Shown here in pieces: positions 51,434 to 63,975 of a stretch of DNA of 64,000 bases. Below the pieces are notes generated by a model, which was not told the origin of the DNA, did not search any database, and saw nothing but the letters and a program-made list of their open reading frames with translations. The position numbers and the translations under genes are program-made. Numbering within the stretch: the stretch's first letter is position 1; the number at the start of each line of letters is the position of its first letter. The DNA comes from Casuarius casuarius (taxonomy: Eukaryota; Chordata; Aves; Casuariiformes; Casuariidae), in assembly GCA_003342895.1 (NCBI GenBank), contig PTFA01000082.1:1781858-1845857 (forward strand). The letters are read 5' to 3'.

Positions 51434-53190
51434 TTTTTCCCTGATAAACTTAAGCTTTTTATGTGGCTCTGACATAACTGCTTCCTGACTTAAAGGGGAT
51501 TTAAGTACTTCAACAACATCCACACTTGTAACTATAGTCCTGACTGGTAACATAGATTTACAGAAACAAGTAAGGGGGAAAAGGATGCAAGTCAAAGGAT
51601 GAAAAAATCAACAAAAGTGATGCAATTTCAGTTCTCAAACACTCTTTATTAGCTTGTATGGAAATCTAGCATCTTGAGACGTACCAAGGAAAATATGTTT
51701 TGCTCAACCTTTGGGTATCACAGGCAAAGTCACTGAAAATAGCAAAGTCAATATTCGGAGCTCACATAAACAATAGCTTTAGAATAAATGAAATGTAGAT
51801 GGCTTTATTGGATTCAGTTACATATGAAATTGAACATCTTCAAAACAAAGTACAATAAAAACAAGAACATATTTATTAGGGGTAATGTTTTATGAAATTC
51901 AGATAGGCATATTATAAATATGAATAACAGGGCCCAGACAGTGAAATACTATTACATTTTAAGAGCTAAGAGTTTACATTCTGCCATTGCTTCAATAAGT
52001 TTTAAATGACGGCACAAAAGCACATTTTAAAATCTCATGTCCTGATTCATGATTATGAGATAAAACTGCAAAATTACTGTCCCACTTCTGTGAGCAGGGC
52101 CTTGTCTGACACAGCTATATGTGCACAGGAGAATAAAAAGGGTTGGGGGAGGGTAAAGATGATTAAAGGTTGAAAAGAAGACTCTTTTTGACAATGCAAT
52201 ATTAAAAAAAATTAAAAAGCATATTCTTTAATTTGCAGTTTTGAACTACCCATACTTAGAGGAAATTTAAATTCTATTACATCTAGCTCTAATCTCAGTT
52301 TACACTTATGTAGTTAATTTAAAAATAAAAAACAACCTACAGTTTAGTTTCCAGAAAACCCCTAAGTCTTAAAATATTTAACCATCCCAAATAAATTTAT
52401 TGAAAAGTCATCAAAATCACAGCAGAAACAGTTTCATTTAATCACATGATTTATAACTCAAACTAAATGATGACACCTACCTGCACCTTTTATCATGAAA
52501 AAAAAAAATCTGGATCATGTTTATTACTGTTGATGTTAAAGAAAACCGTGTATGACACTGAAACTTCATCTTTACTCCATTACTGAAAGCACAAATCTAG
52601 TTAACACACTTTTTAGGCTTTCATTTTTCAATTAACATGTTTTATTTCAAATTTATTCTGAGTTGAAAAAGGAATTACATTTGCAGCTGAGGAAAGCAAA
52701 GATGAAACTTTGTTCTTTCTTTTGTACTCAGCTGTACTTTATTTTTCTCCTGGCAACAGATTTTAAATCTCTCTGCCTTTTTCTTTTCTTTTTCTCTTTC
52801 ATGGGAACTGTTTAGTAACTGCCGACATTAGAGCTGACAATGCTTTGTGTGTTTTTTTCCCTTTGCCTGGTTTCTGTGTCTGTGTGTGCAGGCATGCATT
52901 CATTAACGTAATTCCTCAACATTCAACAAGAGTGCATCATAAACCAGAGGAAAAAAGCCTCATAAATATTTAGATCTTCCCATCTACCTTCCAAAACTAA
53001 AGTGAAAAAGAGTATTTAGGGAGGACTTGGTTTGAGTTAATCTGCATATGAACTGAAATAGGGTACAAAAGGATGAAAAGGTGGTGGAAACTAGCTACAA
53101 ACCCCATAGTCTGCAGGGGGTCATTCATCTTGTTCTTGTCAATACAATCTCTGTCTCACTACTTGGCTGTTTTCTGCGCATGACCCAACC
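51434..53190. other. AT-rich intergenic DNA with unique-looking sequence
   Basis: No gene, RNA or repeat family recognised. The right part (about 52640-53190) is non-repetitive and could be conserved non-coding sequence; see the motif cluster that follows. Confidence 0.45.
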
Positions 53191-53196
53191 GACCAG

Positions 53197-53231
53197 CTTT
53201 GCAAAGACAATGTTGCAAAGGATATGCATGC
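53197..53231. promoter_or_regulatory. Possible SOX/POU-type motif cluster
   Basis: Within 35 bp: the palindrome CTTTGCAAAG, an ACAATG SOX-like core, a second TTGCAAAG and an ATATGCATGC POU-like site. The crowding of SOX- and POU-type cores resembles developmental enhancers, but each motif is common, so this is speculative without conservation data. Confidence 0.2.
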
Positions 53232-56200
53232 TTTGTTCCTAGTTTCTTTTTTTTTTTTTTCCTCTCTCTATTGGGAAATTTTTCTCAGAGAGAAGCAAAA
53301 TAATTCATGTTTTGGGAAAAGCTGGTTTCCCTAAAGGCTCCTCTATTTGTTGTCCACGCATTGACATCTGAACTTACAAATTTACGTAAAAGGACAAGTA
53401 GGTTGTATGAAAAGCAATTTTAGGTAATTTGATAATTAATGAGAGAAAATACCTAGGAAGATCACAATCTAACTTAAAGTTTATTATGGTAAACTGCTAT
53501 ACAGCTACGAAACTGTACAATTTGGACTTGACTATTTAATTTTGTGTATATTTATTTATATACAACCCCCCCACTATTTCTAATGTAAGCAACACTGTCA
53601 AAAAGTCAAAAATTATAGCCTTAAAATAGAAATTCAATAAAATTCTGTATTTAATATACTTTCATAACTATACCATAAATAGAATTCTGCAAAAGAATTT
53701 AGTATTTGTGTTAAGAACTGAGGGCATATGTAATACATTCAATTATTTAATTTTTATTTCATGAACTGAGACCAAATTAATTTTGGAGGATTACATCACA
53801 TCAGATACAATGATTTTGGACCTATGACTACTGTGCTTAGATGTCCTTTTCAGCCAAAGTATACAAGGATCACTAAAAAGACACAAGTAATGATTTCACA
53901 CATGACATAATTCTTGATCAGAAACAGCCAAATGACAGCAGGTTTTTTTGACTGTTGTGAGAACAAAGTCAGAAGGAAATAACATAAGTAGCTGTCTTTC
54001 ATCAGACAATCTCCTCATCCATAGTATGAAGATAAAACAGGACAATTAGATCAATANTATATGTCAAATGGTCATTTAAGTCACATAATCTATTTGTAAT
54101 GTTATCTTACTACATGGCTAATCGACTATTTTGTGCTTGTGATAACAGAGGAGTTCAACTATGTTTTTTCTCAAATGTCTGTAATTCAGCCTCCTCATTA
54201 AACTAAGCTCTCTTTGTTCGTTTGTTTTGTTTTTTAGGTAGTTAACAGAGACCTCCCCAAAACTCCATTACTGGAACAAAACAGTGAACGTGTCAATGTA
54301 ATATCTTAGGTACAAGCCTCAGCATACATTGCCATGACTCCTTTACTAATCACTTTAACTGTTGTCAGTCTGCCATAAAGAACTCCACCTACTCTGACAA
54401 ACTTCTAATGAAGTACCAAGATGCCTCTGTAGCCAGAGGGATAATTGCTTTCACTACTAACCTGCAAGACAGGTGTGTACAAACTCCATAATGGGACAAA
54501 AGATCAATTACATCTCTATTAATGAAAATCAGAGAGAGAGAGCTATAAATAGACTACCTGGAAGGAAAACTAAGGTAGAAATTTGTAAGTTTAGGTTGAC
54601 TTGCAAAGGGCATGAAAATTGGCTGATTGGATAAATCATGACTTCTTGAAAGCAGGCAGAAAATTTCTGGAGACGAGGAAATGCCTTAAGCCCAGCAGTG
54701 CCTCCCTTCCTGTCTGTAACAGAGAAGTGGTTTGCAAGCTTCCCAAATGACAGGGGCTTTCCAGACCTTTCTGGGGTGGGTAGAGGGAAGGCTGCCTAAT
54801 TTGGACTTGTTAATAACTGGTTTCATGTTGCCCTTTTCTAATCAAAACACAATTATAAAAATTCAAGAGAACTTTTTTCTTGCCTTGCCCCAAGTAGGGT
54901 TACAGATCCTGCTATGACCTGTTGTTTTTTGAGCATATTGCCATACAAGGCTAAATATTAACATGTTAATACATAATAAAACAGCACTGTTATGCAAACT
55001 GGATAGTGAAGTATACTATCTGGGAAACCAATTTTTGCAGCTCTCAGCCCCTTAAGCTGGTAGGACAACAGTTCTTCGATTGTATCAGGATGCAGAGGTG
55101 GGCACTACAAAACAGATCTCACTTGTTTTTACAAAAGAAAAACTGTAATCAGTATTAGAATTGCAATAATCTTTATTTTTCTAGTTTGACAGATTATGTG
55201 AACACCTGAAAGGTAAAGAAAACTGCCCATAAAACTTTCAGATACAGTATTTTTAACAAACATGATGACAAAAGAGATAGTATTAATATTTTGGTAGTGA
55301 TCTTTTATTTAGGAATGATGTAATAAATTCTGAGATGGAACTGCCTACTAGATAAAGTAGCCTTAAAACTTATCCATAAGTTATAAGAAAAGTTGCAATA
55401 TGTGTACATGGAAACGTCTCATGCTGTAAGCGAACACAAAAATCTAGACTCATGAACTGTACGAAAGTCATTTGAATATACAGGAAGTATATTTCTCCTT
55501 GTATTTCTGTTACAAACAGCTCAAACATGACACACTTCAACCTAAAAAGAACAATAAAAAGTTATGAGAACTGAGAGATGGTCAGCATGGTAAACTATCA
55601 TTTCCAAAACCTTCAAATTTAGCTGCAGTGACTTCTATGTCAGACAATACTATGCCTAAATCTAGGCCATTAGTCAATATTGCATACCATCTATTTTGCC
55701 CCTAAACCATTAACAAACTTTTCAGTCCACTCCTCTTCCCTTCCACTCTGCAGTCTCTCCAACACAATGAATTTCTGAATGTAAAATAGTAATACATTCC
55801 TGAAAGCCAAAACTAGGGAATGACTGCATTACATTCAATAGCGTGATTTAATTCTTGTCAAAATCCTGAATACAGGCTGATGTTCACACTGAGAGAAAAG
55901 CAGCACATGTGTAGACTGTGTTTCTGTAAAGTGAGTTTCAAATGTCTATACAACTTGTAGTGTCATTTCAGATGTCCTAAGGTGTAAGAGACATCTGCAC
56001 AAAAGTGGCAAATGTGATACAGGAACTTTGAGAGAAGAATGACCTTCTGGAGATTTAGGTGGACACCAAGTGGGATACCATTAGGCAAAAGAATCCCAAC
56101 CTTTACTGTGTTGTTATAATTCTAACAAAGAGAATTACTGTAATTAAACAGTGAACTCCTTTTAAAATAACAATCAAACACAGTATTATCTAAATAGTAC

Positions 56201-58190
56201 CACATGATCTTGAATTAAGTTTGTGTAGCTCTAAATGAGCCAGCCAGATTAAATAACAACCCAGAAACTTTCACCTTTTGGCTCTGAGTCTGAGATCCCT
56301 CATTTTACTGATTGTTATGACTTGTCCTTTGAGCTCCAGTGACAGTCGAACAGGGACCTAGGATGCAATAGTCTATAAATGCCAGCAGCCATGCACAAGC
56401 TTTGGAATGCTTTCTGTTTCTATGATGAGATCCCAGTGCTTAAGTAATAATTCCTTGCACTTATATAGTGGCTTTCATCCAAGCATCTTAAAGTACTTTA
56501 GTACAAAATGTTTCATAGACTCTGAAGAGCAGAAAATGGTGAAAAGGACTCTAGGGCATATCATAACTACAACGTACGTGGCTAATACATCCCAGGAAAG
56601 AACCCCCACACTCAAATGAAAGTTTGTGGTAGGAGGAAAAAATGTGAAGGAATCAGTCATCTGAGAATAAACAAAATTTAGGCTTCCTGAAGCAAAAAAA
56701 GACCATAAAAAATATTATGAGATTGGACAATTTCTGCTGTTTCCTTTTAGTGCTAGTGCACAAATGACCATGAACAAATAAAGCAGAGAGCAGGCTTCTG
56801 AACATACTGTAGCATCAAGCATAATGGTCTTTGTGTGGGAAATCAATGATCAGGGCAGCACTGAATCTGTCCTTTGCTTCGGAGAAAGACTGTTGAGCAA
56901 GTCTGTCCCATCTCCAAAAGCTTTTAAGACTTGCACTGCTTGGTCCCTTTCTCTCCTCACAGCTTTAAGTCCTGATACTTCTTTTCTCCTATTCAGCCAC
57001 CATTAAATATATAATAAATTATATGCATTTAATAGAGATTTGGAATTTATAATAGATTTTCTGAGTGGAAAAATATTTTTAGATAAATATAAGACTTGAA
57101 AAAAACATTCTGGATGTTTCAGATGGACAAATCTTATCTTATTAGAAGGCTTAGCTAATAAAAATGATGTCTGCTCATTACCAAAATGTTTGAAAATTCA
57201 AAGTTTTCTTATAATTCACGTAGAAGTTTTCTGTCCAGTTAAATATAAGCTCCTTGGGTAAGGACTGCTGCTTTAAGCAACGCATCACCATCAATCCCTC
57301 AGTGCAAGTCAAAATTCATACACATTCATATTTCTGACAGGTTAAAAGGAAAAAGTAAATTAATGCATCAATTACATTTTAGGCTCTATTTCCTTTTAGT
57401 AGTAATTCAGATGAATGATTAATTTAAATCTATTTACAAAGTTAAGGCTGAAACCCTTTCATGTATATTCAACAATAACCGATATAGTATTGCATTTTAT
57501 ACCAACCTGGTGCACCTGAAAAAAAAAGAAAAAGAAAAAGACTTTCCAGTTTCTGTAGTTGTTAATTCTTTGCCTCTGTGGTCACCAAACTAAATCTGCA
57601 AATCTCCCCGACATGAACATTGTCTGTTTTTTTATTTTAATCCTATAATGAATATAAAAATACTTTTGATTGCCTAATATCTTATAAAGAGATATGCCTT
57701 TCAATATTGTATTTTTAGTTATTTATAGCAAGTAAGAAAGCTGCTGATGGTACTACTGTAGTTGAGATTACTACATCACTTAATTAAAATGCAGAATGTT
57801 CTCCTGGACAGGTTTAAGATTAGCTAGCTAGTGTAAATCAGACAGATGATGAAAGACAAACAAGTATGTCTGAAATAACTAATGGTTATGATATCTTAAT
57901 TCTTCATTTCCATGTATTGTATTATTTCAGTCTTTTAAAGTAGAATGTGTGTTAACTGGACTCTAATGACAGATAGTTCACTATTAAATTTAGTAACGGT
58001 CAGTTCAGTGCCTCCACAGAGACAGGCAGCACATATGGTAGTACACGCTCACTGCTGCTGCCGTTTCTGCAATCCGTAGTACAGGCTAGCTTACGAAGTG
58101 TTTCCCTACATGAGTTCTGCAAAAGGGATGGGCCCAGAGCAATTTGAAAGCCCGCTTCCCTATGCATGCCAGTAGCTGTTTAGCCACGGT
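53232..58190. other. AT-rich intergenic DNA
   Basis: No gene recognised. Simple A-rich runs include AAAAAG units at 57519-57540. Open frames are at most about 70 codons. Confidence 0.5.
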
Positions 58191-58196
58191 AGTAAC

Positions 58197-58212
58197 TGTA
58201 CATGCATGTACA
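58197..58212. repeat. 16-bp perfect palindrome
   Basis: TGTACATGCATGTACA equals its own reverse complement. TGTACATG-like words recur within 60 bp. Close to the number expected by chance for the window. Confidence 0.8.
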
Positions 58213-58860
58213 TGATGGAAAGCAGAATGCCCAGCATACCGACTGAAGATAGGACTGTACATGGGATTGGAAATGTTGGGAACGTGCATAGTTTATATTT
58301 CAAGAGATTATCTGGCTTGTTTTAGTGAACTAGGAAGAATATTGATTACTTATTATCCGGTAGTATAATACACAAAAATAAAGCAGTATTATATTATGAA
58401 TGTATAAATTACAAGATGTGAAGGCGTCTATGAGCGCAGGGATAAGACATACCTTCAAAATGCCTGTGATTTAAACTGTTCAATTTGTTCTGTGAATAAC
58501 TTTGTTGTTCTCCTCTGGCTCCTAAATTTAATTGCTGTTATGAAAGAGATGATAGAGTAGGTAAATTTTGTGTTTACAATATAATATCCCAATTCAGTTC
58601 TCTCTCCATAATTGCTGGTAATTTTTCCTTTTCCATCCTTTCTGAGATTGCTTTTCTTTCCCTCTTTCTCACTGTATTCTGCCTTTCTCAGTAGCTTAAG
58701 GAAAAACAGGCATATATGAGACTTAATTTTTGTCTCCTACTATTGAGTGTGAAATTAAAATCAAACCAACCTAAACTTCGGTTTTGGTGCACAGATATTC
58801 CTCAGGAGCCTAGCAGAACTACCACCCTCCCTAGATACAGAGACTTTTTTTCCCCACTAC

Positions 58861-58915
58861 AATGCTATCTTTTATACAGGAAATGCCAGAGTTTCCTGTA
58901 TAAAGGAACAGCATT
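58861..58915. ncRNA. Compact hairpin, candidate small-RNA precursor
   Basis: TTTATACAGGAAA (58871-58883) pairs perfectly over 13 bp with TTTCCTGTATAAA (58892-58904) across an 8-nt loop. After a short irregular internal loop, AATGCT (58861-58866) pairs with AGCATT (58910-58915). The 55-nt stem-loop has the shape of a short pre-miRNA, but I do not recognise a known family and no host transcript is evident. An inverted duplication is the alternative. Confidence 0.4.
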
Positions 58916-59169
58916 TACAGATGTTACATATTGATGGAAATAACAGACCTGAAGATAGATTACTAGGTGATTACTCCATGGCAATCTTGAACACTGTTTT
59001 AAGACCTTCTACTATGTATTTTACTTACACACATAACCATGTATAACCACATCTGGCACTTAGGTAAGGTGATGCCTAACAGAGGCTTCATTCACTACTG
59101 AGAGTTAAACAAAATGTTTAATATTCTATGAAACAGATCTCCATCCTATCTGCACAAACCATAGTAACC

Positions 59170-59201
59170 CAAGGTACCTTCCTTTCACAAGGTACCTTCC
59201 T
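59170..59201. repeat. Two copies of a 14-bp repeat, each with a 10-bp palindrome
   Basis: CAAGGTACCTTCCT occurs at 59170-59183 and 59188-59201. Its AAGGTACCTT core is self-complementary, so the copies can pair internally or with each other. Probably a small local duplication. Confidence 0.85.
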
Positions 59202-62200
59202 GAGAAAATGAGCAGGCACAAAATTTAGGTGAAGGGTAGAGAATAGCTTCTTTGATCTAGCATTTTCTTTTCTCCTCAACCTAATGCTTGATAATTACTA
59301 TACAACTCTAGGAGGAGAGAGTAGAATACACGTCTTTCTACTCTTGCACAAGTAGGCTAATCATGACAATCTGTCTTCTTCTGGCACCTTTTCTCCAACC
59401 TGTGGAATGGCTNAGTTCCAACAGGAGAGATTTTGAGGGCTATTACCCTTCTCTTCCCAGCTGTTGTACAGGTTAGAGCGCCTTAGGTATACAAGATACA
59501 GATCTGAATCCTTCCAGACTAAAGTATGCTTAAATCCCAGATCTTCCACATCTTCAGTGACCACTTTGCTGGTGAGCAAAACTTAGGCATTATCTTTTCC
59601 NGGATTAAATGCAGCAATGGAACTTAGGTCTATCTGTTGCAATCGGGCTATGTTAATGGATCAAGCTTATCTTGGGATTTAAACAGAACTCAGACATCTT
59701 TTCAACCCTCTGCTGTGTAAAGGTAAGCTGGAACTAAGTGCTCATTTCTATAGCCAGGATACACCTGGCATGCAGAGTAGACAGGTAAGCTTTAACATTA
59801 ATATTTAATGAACTCGAGGACTACAACAGAGGCTTTTTGGTGGTTTTTTGTTGTGTTTTGTTTTTTAAACTCTTCCCCTTTTTTGGCTATGAGTACAAGG
59901 CCCTTTGCTTATTTGAACAATGCACTACTATGGCTTTTGTTTGAGAAGTTATCTGACAGCTTAATAACATAGGCAAAGGAAAGAGGTTTTCAAATGACAG
60001 TTTTAAGAGGCAGTCAGACACATGACAATCTTGATACAGTTGATGCTCTTGAGCTTTTTAGTCTGGCTCTAGATCTTACTCGGTTCATGTGTTAATCACC
60101 TTCCAGACATCAATGAAGACTGGATGTCCATCTGGTAGTGGCCATATCTGACTGCTGCACCCCGGGTGCAGTGTCTTATATAGCATGAATGGGTTGATAC
60201 CGAATGACAAATGGACCTAAAGTGGCCTTTTTCCTTAAGTGACTGTAATGGGTAATTGAAGAATTGCTCCTTTCCCTAAAGAAGGGTAGTACTGTTACCC
60301 TATTGTTATAGACAGTATTTGCAGAAAGCTGATGATGTCCAGCTGTAATTGCCTATGACTTGGTTTAGTGCCCCTGTTAGCATTTAGAAGAGATTATAGA
60401 AGAACAGGCTCGTAGGCTGGAAGACACAACCAGCAGAAACAGTGGAAGCAATAGCCAACACTAACTGAAAGAGTATGCTTCCCAGTAGTTATCAGCCTTC
60501 AGCTCTCCTATTTCCCATGCTGCTATCAGATATGAATGTTATAGCAGTAATTGAGTTTGCTTTTTATGATCAGTGCAAAGCCTTTACTGTAATACGCAGA
60601 GGCGGCTGCTGGCATTATCATAGTTTTTCTTATTTCGAGATTAGATTAATGCAATAAAACTTCCACACCTTAAAAGAGAAACTGCTGGAGAATACTGCAA
60701 CTTGCTTGATACAAGAAGGGCTATGCAGATGAAAGCACAGGAGTTAAAGACCTGGATTTCTGCTNGTGTTCACACTCAATTTAACGTTTTGGGTTGTTAT
60801 CTACAGAACCATAAATAGGATTGATAAGAAAAACAAAAAAAGCCCACATATTTTTCCTCTCATGGGAAAGCAACAAAATCCAGTACAGTGCAACGGTATT
60901 TCTAGCTCCTCTGCAGATCAGGCTCCAGGCACACCAGTCTTCGTGGGAGCCTTCTCATAACCCTTTAACCAGAACTACTTCAACTTCCATCTTCCATGCA
61001 CTCTTAAAATCCCCTTTCTGGGGCATGGAAGTGCAGGAATGAAAAGGCAGAGAGGAACATGAGAAAGTATGCTTGAACAGTCTTTTAGATAACACTTTCT
61101 GTTTTTATTGTATACATGATAAAGTAAGATGTCACACAGATTTGCTTATTTAAAACTGACGGTGAGTTATCTGCAATGCTTGTCACAACAGTTAGCTTCT
61201 CTGAAGGTATTTTTCCAACGACTTAAATTCAGTCTTAAAATATTTGTGGAAAAATGAAGGATGAGAATTTTTCCTAAGTCCGTTATGCCTAATTATATTG
61301 GCAGTTTCAGCACATAAATTTGACTCAATTTTTGCAGTTTAGACTGAAAAAACAAGCCAGATTAACATAGAGTAAACTAGGGCTTGAATTTTACAATGCA
61401 GTAGCTTTTCCTCAGTAACTGCTGGCATGCACCATCTTATTCCCCACTAAATAAATGTAAAATAGCTTAGGGATGAGCTATTTTGTTTCTATTGGTATGT
61501 AAGGCAATTGGCAGTTACCGTACAATAACTTGTGCTAGCATTTCTTACCTTAAATTATGTGCTTGTTTTGTCTGCTCAAATTCATACACTGGAAGCACTT
61601 TATGTGCAGGGAGCAATAATGAAGTGTTATGGGAACAGCTGCACCAAGTCTGCTGGAAAAGTCTCCCTTTGCTATTTTTACCATGAGAATTGGCAGTCCA
61701 AAACGACTATTCTGATATTATCTACGTTCATCTCATTTTAAGATGAAAGACTGCTGGCTAAGAGATATCTTTAATCAAATTGAAGGATTTAATAACAAGT
61801 TTTCTTACGGTTACAAAGAGCTTTCACTCACTGGGTTAAAAACAAGCAAATAAACGGCTACAAACAAATGTATCTTCTTTCACATTGATCTGCAATAAAC
61901 ATACAGGGATGACAATTTTGTTAGGCATATATGGTATGTTTTAGCTAGGCATATTTTTAAAGCAAGAGAGGAAAAAAGCAACAGTATCCTTGTTACTAAA
62001 TAGAAAGGGTATTGTTTCATCATCCATAGCCATACTGCAGTGTGCTTTGGGCATGCTGTTGATGGACTAAGAATCTGAATTGAAGGAAAAAAACAGCTCA
62101 TAACATTGTTACTGTCTCCTTGGTAATAAAACTAGTAAGTGCTTCTACTGAGATTACATGCGTTGTGTGTTTTAAATGACGGAACCAATAAATATGACTT

Positions 62201-62820
62201 ATATAAGCAAATAAATTTTTCTTAATATAAGCCAAAAAAAATTCTGTTGTTCACACAAAGAATTTTAAATGTTTACAAGAGAAAAATCCAACATGCAACA
62301 GATAGAAGACAATAATCCAAGGTAGATTTACTAACATGAGAACTACACTTTCTCTAAATTTTTGTCAGTGCATATCTTTTAGAAAAAGTAGAATAACAGT
62401 GCTTGACAATACCCAATAAAACTGCACACCCGTCAAGAAGATAATGTGGTCATGCTCCTTTTTAGTTTTGGAAGCAGTACTTATCGTGATGAACTTAGTT
62501 TTTTAAGTTTTTTCAAATACTGTACAGTATATATGACATAACATTTGCATTTTGTATTAACTTCAAGCAATATCTAGATTTATATACTCTGCAACAAGCA
62601 GTATGTAGACATATATACTCCTACAACAGAGACCACTGCACGGCAAGGCACATGAATAATGACTACGTGATTTCAGCGAACTAAATGAAGTGCAAAACGA
62701 AGAGATTGTATCTAGTTTTATAACATAAGCTCTACCAAACTACTTAAAATTGCATCGAGGTCTTCTGATGATATCCTAAATAATAAAAACCAAACAAGAA
62801 AATGAAGTAGCAGCGTGGGG
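59202..62820. other. Intergenic DNA upstream of the CpG island
   Basis: No gene recognised. AT-rich with unique-looking sequence and a 14-bp palindrome at 62517-62530. Upstream regulatory sequence of the next gene could lie here. Confidence 0.45.
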
Positions 62821-63377
62821 AAGACGACCGGGAATACATACAAACGACCGCGTCATGCTACTTTGCCTCTGCGGCTAAAGTGGAGCACGTTAATTTTGAT
62901 GCTGGCAGCCAGATACCGCTTCTCCCATCACGTCTCCCATCCAAACCCGTCAAACAAGCGTCGAGTGATTCGCAAATGCGGTGCTGCCCTGTAAGCAAGA
63001 TGGGCGTCTAACTCCCTGCCGGCACGGCTCGGGCGCGTAGGGCGGCCCGCGCTGCCGAGGGCCGAGCCGAGCCGGCCGCGGCCTCTGCGGGCGCTACTCG
63101 CGGTGCGCTGAGCCGGGCGGACGGTGCCCCTGGCGCACGACACAGCGCAGCATCAGCCGGGCGCGGGAGCCGCCGCTTNTCCGGGGTCGGTCAGGGTACG
63201 GGGTGCGTCCGGAAAGCTGAAGGCTGGACCGACACCGCCTGTCTTCCTCCTTCGCTCCGCGCCATCGCAGCCAGCCACCTCCCCAACGGTCCATTCCGCG
63301 CCGTTCCGACCCCGAACGGGGCCGTTAAACCGCTCCCGCCGCGCGCAGGCAGCGGCACGCACCACCTGTCCGACCGC

Positions 63378-63423
63378 GGGGGGGGGGGAAGGCGGGAGGA
63401 ACAGCGCACACTATCCCCCCCCC
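63378..63423. repeat. G11 and C9 runs in the CpG island
   Basis: Eleven G (63378-63388) and nine C (63415-63423) separated by 26 bp can fold back on each other or contribute to G-quadruplex or i-motif structures. Such runs are also assembly-error hotspots. Confidence 0.7.
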
Positions 63424-63626
63424 TTTTCTCCTCTGCCTTCCCCCGGGGGCTGGTTGCAGCGTCGCCCCCCCAAGACCTGCTGCCAGGCAGCTCCCTCCAA
63501 ACCGGCCTCAGCCCCCCCCCGTACCTCAGCCCCGCGCCGCTTTCTCTTCCTGCCCCCACGGCCACTTTAAGGATTAGAAATTNCTCCTCGCGCCGCACCG
63601 TCACGCGCACCGCCCACAAAGCGCGG

Positions 63627-63636
63627 GCGCATGCGC
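63627..63636. promoter_or_regulatory. NRF1-type site GCGCATGCGC
   Basis: A perfect palindromic match to the NRF1 core (GCGCAYGCGC), placed in the CpG island. NRF1 sites are typical of CpG-island promoters, usually close to transcription starts. Confidence 0.6.
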
Positions 63637-63756
63637 GGCGCCGTCAGCCGCCCCTCCCCGCCCGTCGTCGTTCCTTTCCCCTCTGCCGCGCGAGACTGTG
63701 GCTGCGCGCAACGGCAGCCGCGTTGTAAGCGAAGGGCGCACGCGCGCCGCGGCTCG

Positions 63757-63767
63757 CCCCCGCCCCC
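63757..63767 (-). promoter_or_regulatory. GC box (Sp/KLF type)
   Basis: CCCCCGCCCCC is a GC box on the minus strand. It lies 9 bp before the CACGTG E-box. Confidence 0.5.
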
Positions 63768-63775
63768 TGGGCGCG

Positions 63776-63781
63776 CACGTG
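63776..63781. promoter_or_regulatory. E-box CACGTG
   Basis: GCACGTGACC contains the CACGTG core in the extended form preferred by USF/MiT-type bHLH-zipper factors (CACGTGAC). Confidence 0.5.
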
Positions 63782-63964
63782 ACCCAGCCCCGCCTCCCCG
63801 CTCTCCCTGACGCGGAGTCGGTGAAGTAGCAGGACTTTGTTTAGAAGAGTTTCTGTACGCGCGCCTGCTTCCACGGGGCGAGACGGGCGGGCGGCGCGCG
63901 AGCGCCGCACGCGACGCTCCGCGCCCGCGCGCTTGCGCCACCTATCCGCGCGCTCACGCTCGGA

Positions 63965-63975
63965 GGGGGCGGGGC
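63965..63975 (+). promoter_or_regulatory. GC box (Sp/KLF type)
   Basis: GGGGGCGGGGC is a consensus Sp1 GC box, about 25 bp before the end of the window. It suggests the core promoter is near or just past the window edge. Confidence 0.55.

Noticed and set aside
62517..62530. 14-bp palindrome ATACTGTACAGTAT
   Set aside because: Around four 14-bp palindromes are expected by chance in 64 kb, so it is not evidence of function.
63124..63570. 148-codon and other frames in the terminal CpG island
   Set aside because: Stop-poor frames are expected in CpG islands. The proline- and arginine-rich products match no known protein, and none matches the QKI N-terminus.
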